Below, piece after piece: positions 3,840-6,745 of a DNA stretch of 6,745 nt. The notes below the pieces were generated by a model. That model did no database searches, was not told where the DNA came from, and worked only from the letters and a program-made list of their open reading frames with translations. The position numbers and the translations under genes were made by a program. Positions within the stretch are counted from its first letter, which is position 1. The number at the start of each line of letters is the position of its first letter. Origin of the DNA: Thermoflexales bacterium (GTDB lineage Bacteria > Chloroflexota > Anaerolineae > Fen-1058); the NCBI GenBank assembly GCA_030834835.1, contig JAUQXD010000278.1, positions 1 to 6,745 on the forward strand, read 5' to 3'.

Positions 3840-6056
3840 TCACCACAACTCAAACTGCACCGCCGACTGCTCGATCGACGGTTTCAGGCCAAAGGCCAGT
3901 TGAAACGTTGCGGGCGTAAGGGCAGCCGATTGAGCCACCTGCCTGAGCGAACTGAACTTCAACACCTGCCACGCCGTTTGAGTCAGGCGCGGATCGCGCG
4001 CGAGTTTGTGCTGCAGCAGCGTGGCGCGTCCGCCCGGCAACACCAGCACGCCGGACGATGCGCCCAGCAGCGGCGCAACCTCAGCTGTGGTGTTGAGCGT
4101 AAACGCATACACCACCCGATCAGCCTGTTGCCAGATCACACCTCGCTCCTGACTGTGCAACTCGGTATCAAAGCCCAACTGTGCGCCAAGCGTCAACAGC
4201 AGCGTCTCAATCTCCATCAATTCCGCATGGCGCGCCTCGGCCGCATCTTCCGGCCGCAGGCCAATCTGATGGGGCGCCGATTCAACTGCATACGATTGAA
4301 TCGCCGTCGCGACCAGGGCGCGATCGGGCGTGAGTTGATCGGGGAAACGCGCGTATATAACCCGCAGCAGTTCATCGCTCGACCACATCTCGCGCGATCG
4401 CAACCAATCGCGCACGGCCAACTCCACCCGATCGGCCAGCGGTCGCTCCCCCTCTTCTGAAATCGTCTGTATGATTTCAGGAGAGGGGGTCGGGGGGTGA
4501 GGCAGCCACCACCGCTGATCGGCCAGTTCCACACACTGGCTCAACCCATCGTGAATCAGGCCGCGCAAGACATGCTCGCTGTCCGGCAGTTGCGCGACCT
4601 TCGTCAAGGCATCGCTGCGACCCAGCGCCGCATAGATGCCGGCTTGCAAGATCGGCCATGCGGTTGGTTCGGCGCGATCGCGCAGCACGCGCCCGGCGGC
4701 CTCGCGTGTTTGCTGCCGCACCGCCGATCGGATTTGAGATTCGTCGGGAATGGCGGGCTGATCGGCTGGTGACGCCCGCCACGGCGCGGCCCGCCACGTC
4801 GCGCGCACCCCATCGAACGGATCACAAACCAGATGCTCCAACTGTTGCTGCGCTTGCCCGCCCGCCAGCACCACGCTTTCCAACATCGCTTCGTCGTAGG
4901 CAAAGGCCAGCACGCTGCGCGCCGTCGATCGCAGGGCAGCGTTGAACGCCCCCCAGCCCGACGCAATCGCCCGCCATTGCCAGTCCCAGTTGGTGCGTTT
5001 GCGTGACAACAGCGGCAGCAAACCGTCCGTCGCCGCTTTGCCCCACAACCACGCCGTCCATGCCGCGCTGAGCGACCAGAAACCGGGGCGCGGCTGCGGC
5101 GGATGCGCCATCAACAGCGCGACCGAGCGCGGCGGGAGTTGTCTGGCCAGATCGCGCGACGAGAGGTTGAGCAGACAGACGGCCGGCGTGGGCGACTCGA
5201 TCAATTCGGCAACAGTGGCCACGCGACTGAGCGACTGAGGGATTGAGGGAGAGAATGAGGCTTGCTGCTCCAATTCAAGCCAGACGTTCGTTTCGATGAA
5301 GCGCGGCGGCGGCTTGAGGCCGATGACGCGATGCGTGTCGTTGGGCGCGTGCAGTGAGGTAGCCGCATCCAGCATCGCCAACAGAGCCGGTCGCAGCGCG
5401 GCGCGATCGGCTTCGGGCAAACTCTCGAACTTCAGCACGATGTCGCCCAGCGCGTTCTGCGCGCGCGGTGTGTAAGCGTCCAGCACTTCACCCACACGTT
5501 CGGCGTTTTCGTGTTTGGGATCGACGATACGGCTGTGCAGCGTCCAGAACGGCAGGCTGCGCGGCTTGAAGCGCGTGGCCTGCTCGATATCGGCGCCATC
5601 GGTGGGGCCGATGTTTTCGCCGCAGGTGGCGCAGTTGACGTGCTTCGTGATCGGAATGTTGCGATCGCGATCCCATTCGAAGTGCTGCGCCACGGCGGCG
5701 CGGCGGCAGGTGGGGCAATGCGTGGCGTATAGATCGAGTACATGCTCGCGCAGGCGCTGCGCGCCTTTGCGCGCGTCGGCCAGGTGGGTCAGCGCCGCGC
5801 GCGCGTCCACAGGCCAGAGTGTCGCCTCGATCGCCAGAAGATTGATCGGGTTGAAGGAAGCCGCGATAACTTTGCGATTGAGTGCGAGCGCGGCTTCGAT
5901 CACGCTCGCCCCAATGCAAAACGGATCGACGACTACATCGCCGGGCTGCGTGTGCCGTTCGATCGCGGCGCACACCACGGCGGGTGGCAGCGACGGAAAG
6001 GCTCCGGGCAAGATGCGCAGCGGTGGCGCGTGATCCGACGGAATAAAATGTTCCAT
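3840..6056 (-). CDS. DNA methyltransferase-like protein with zinc ribbon, motif IV degenerate
   Basis: The 738-residue product resembles N4/N6 DNA methylases. PGDVVVDPFCIGASVIEAAL (residues 38-57) matches the SAM-binding motif I, normally DPFxGSGT, followed by a second strand RKVIAASFNP. A zinc ribbon follows (CPTC 114-117 and CATC 142-145). PPRFIETNVW (250-259) is a segment I associate with such methylases. SVALLMAHPPQ (311-321) sits where catalytic motif IV (D/N-PPY) belongs, but His and Gln replace the expected Asp/Asn and Tyr. The C-terminal 300 residues are not recognised. The protein may be catalytically dead or have a different activity; I infer this from the motifs only. Start 6056 is chosen because TATACT lies 6 nt upstream, implying a leaderless mRNA; the frame extends to 6116, across that promoter. 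Two repeat-derived stretches interrupt it (residues about 266-278 and 519-540). No restriction enzyme gene is adjacent. Confidence 0.75.
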   Translation of the reverse strand: MEHFIPSDHAPPLRILPGAFPSLPPAVVCAAIERHTQPGDVVVDPFCIGASVIEAALALNRKVIAASFNPINLLAIEATLWPVDARAALTHLADARKGAQRLREHVLDLYATHCPTCRRAAVAQHFEWDRDRNIPITKHVNCATCGENIGPTDGADIEQATRFKPRSLPFWTLHSRIVDPKHENAERVGEVLDAYTPRAQNALGDIVLKFESLPEADRAALRPALLAMLDAATSLHAPNDTHRVIGLKPPPRFIETNVWLELEQQASFSPSIPQSLSRVATVAELIESPTPAVCLLNLSSRDLARQLPPRSVALLMAHPPQPRPGFWSLSAAWTAWLWGKAATDGLLPLLSRKRTNWDWQWRAIASGWGAFNAALRSTARSVLAFAYDEAMLESVVLAGGQAQQQLEHLVCDPFDGVRATWRAAPWRASPADQPAIPDESQIRSAVRQQTREAAGRVLRDRAEPTAWPILQAGIYAALGRSDALTKVAQLPDSEHVLRGLIHDGLSQCVELADQRWWLPHPPTPSPEIIQTISEEGERPLADRVELAVRDWLRSREMWSSDELLRVIYARFPDQLTPDRALVATAIQSYAVESAPHQIGLRPEDAAEARHAELMEIETLLLTLGAQLGFDTELHSQERGVIWQQADRVVYAFTLNTTAEVAPLLGASSGVLVLPGGRATLLQHKLARDPRLTQTAWQVLKFSSLRQVAQSAALTPATFQLAFGLKPSIEQSAVQFELW
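4448..4489. repeat. Palindromic element inside a coding sequence
   Basis: Arms CCCCCTCTTCTGAAATC (4448-4464) and GATTTCAGGAGAGGGGG (4473-4489) form a 17-bp hairpin with one non-Watson-Crick pair and an 8-nt loop. With a C-rich flank (on the minus strand) up to 4500 it encodes, in frame, HPPTPSPEIIQTISEEGE of the methyltransferase-like protein. Its composition differs from the codons around it, and elements of the form CACCCC...CCCTCTCC...GGAGAGGGGG are familiar as dispersed bacterial repeats, so it is probably an inserted repeat that kept the frame open. Confidence 0.7.
5223..5260. repeat. 8-bp tandem repeat inside a coding sequence
   Basis: Successive 8-bp units read GCGACTGA, GCGACTGA, GGGATTGA, GGGAGAGA and a partial ATGAGG. 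On the minus strand this encodes the Ser/Pro-rich SFSPSIPQSLSR (about residues 266-278) between the FIETNVWLELE segment and the next domain of the methyltransferase-like protein, which looks like an expanded linker. Confidence 0.6.
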
Positions 6057-6062
6057 GCAGAA

Positions 6063-6091
6063 AGTATAGCCTGAAACACGCTGAGTGACGA
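6063..6091 (-). promoter_or_regulatory. Promoter of the methyltransferase-like gene, apparently leaderless
   Basis: On the minus strand TCGTCA (6091-6086, four of six) and TATACT (6068-6063, five of six) are separated by 17 nt. The -10 ends 6 nt before the ATG at 6056, so transcription would start at or next to the start codon, and no Shine-Dalgarno is present. Confidence 0.55.
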
Positions 6092-6102
6092 ATGAATCGT
6101 GG

Positions 6103-6108
6103 TACAAT
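6103..6108 (+). promoter_or_regulatory. Candidate -10 box of the lipoprotein gene
   Basis: TACAAT (five of six matches) lies 28 nt upstream of the ATG at 6137, giving a short leader with only a weak GAG as ribosome binding site. No good -35 is visible; CTGAGT at 6081-6086 is 16 nt upstream but matches poorly. It falls within the 80-bp divergent region shared with the methyltransferase-like gene. Confidence 0.4.
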
Positions 6109-6136
6109 CGCCGCACTTTTCCGGTTGCTTGAGATT

Positions 6137-6745
6137 ATGCGACGCTTATTTGCTTTAATCATCCTGTTGTTGCTGGCCGCGTGCGGCGGAACACCAACAC
6201 CTATTCCAACACCCACGGCCACGTTACGTCCAACCGCGACGCCGCGCCCCACGCCAACCGCCACACCGATCCCCAAGTGCCCCGCGCCCACTTCCGCCGA
6301 TGTCTGGGCTGCGCCGGTCGATTTCGACGGCTATCCCGCAGCGATTGGCGCCTATCTCAACGCGGGCGGTCCGGTCACGGCGCTGACGACGATTCTGAGC
6401 AACGCCAGTTCGATCAACGATCGATTCGGCAGCGTCAAATTGATCGATCTGACGGGCGACGACGAACATGAAGTGATCGTCTCAATCGCGGAGCCCGCCT
6501 CACTCGATCGGCTCCCCGCGCCCGGCGGCATGCTGTTGATCTACGGCTGCGCCCGGCAGCGGGTCGATCTGTTGTATACGGCCCAATCAGCCGCTGCCGA
6601 AACCATGCCCCGCCTCGTTCAAATCGGCAACATCACGGGCGCGGCGCGCGGTGCGCAGGTCGCCACGCTGATCTCGTCGTGCGGCGCACACACCTGCTTC
6701 GAACGCTTCGATATGCTGGGCTGGACCGGCGCGACATTTGTCAGT
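6137..6745 (+). CDS. Secreted lipoprotein with Thr-Pro linker, 3' partial
   Basis: The frame runs from ATG 6137 to the right edge without a stop (203 residues visible). A short signal peptide MRRLFALIILLLLAAC ends in the lipobox LAAC with the lipidated Cys at residue 16, so the protein should be exported and membrane-anchored. Residues 19-46 are a Thr/Pro-rich spacer (TPTPIPTPTAT and similar), common in surface lipoproteins of Chloroflexota. The folded part starts near Cys48. LIDLTGDDEHEVIVSI (about residues 114-129) resembles the calcium-loop strand of FG-GAP/VCBS repeats (D-x-[DT]-G-D-x-x-x-E-V), and IGNITGAARGAQVATLIS (about 173-190) may be a second, degenerate copy, pointing to a beta-propeller-like domain. 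Function is unknown. Four Cys residues after the linker could form disulphides outside the cell. Confidence 0.85.
   Translation, partial: MRRLFALIILLLLAACGGTPTPIPTPTATLRPTATPRPTPTATPIPKCPAPTSADVWAAPVDFDGYPAAIGAYLNAGGPVTALTTILSNASSINDRFGSVKLIDLTGDDEHEVIVSIAEPASLDRLPAPGGMLLIYGCARQRVDLLYTAQSAAAETMPRLVQIGNITGAARGAQVATLISSCGAHTCFERFDMLGWTGATFVS

Noticed and set aside
3900..4460. 186-codon + strand open frame
   Set aside because: Antisense to the methyltransferase-like gene, Arg/Gln-rich, with no recognisable domain and no ribosome binding site that I could find.
5488..6291. 267-codon minus-strand open frame overlapping the methyltransferase-like gene and antisense to the lipoprotein start
   Set aside because: Its first part (GVAVGVG-like) is the complement of the Thr-Pro linker, and the rest is Arg-rich out-of-frame translation of the methyltransferase-like gene.
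3840..6745. Restriction-modification or other defence island around the methyltransferase-like gene
   Set aside because: No nuclease, helicase, specificity subunit or mobile element is next to it; the neighbours are a CDF transporter and a lipoprotein.

Overview
The window has about 60% GC, dense coding on both strands and mostly short intergenic gaps. The gene content suggests a Chloroflexota-like bacterium (Anaerolineae or a relative). This rests on an isolated very short Flp-type pilin, a lipoprotein with a Thr-Pro linker, a zinc-ribbon DNA-methylase-like protein, intergenic and in-gene repeats with an 8-bp period, and starts that look leaderless. The phylum is an inference; there is no rRNA or other marker gene here.

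Layout, left to right. The 3' end of an endonuclease III gene (3-353, +) is followed, with its Shine-Dalgarno inside the nth end, by a two-helix membrane protein of unknown function (355-1002, +). A bidirectional hairpin terminator (1042-1073) separates this pair from a convergent 48-residue Flp pilin gene (1095-1241, -). Upstream of the pilin on the same strand is a monoacylglycerol-lipase-like alpha/beta hydrolase (1375-2211, -). It shares a 116-bp divergent promoter region, with a TATAAT box for each direction, with a cation diffusion facilitator (CDF) transporter gene (2328-3749, +). A short repeat-rich gap (3750-3839) lies between the CDF and a convergent 738-residue methyltransferase-like protein (3840-6056, -). 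That gene is divergent from a secreted lipoprotein that runs off the right edge (6137 onward, +).

The genes do not form one pathway. They look like ordinary chromosomal genes: DNA repair, surface pilin, lipid hydrolysis, a metal-transporter relative and a methylase relative. The most unusual content is inside two of the proteins. The CDF protein keeps the fold and carries three tandem C-terminal dimerisation modules, but has lost most of its expected metal ligands. The methyltransferase-like protein keeps a DPF-type SAM motif but has HPPQ where DPPY is expected, and it has apparently absorbed a palindromic repeat and an 8-bp tandem repeat into its reading frame. I do not see a CRISPR array, tRNA, rRNA, transposase or defence cassette.
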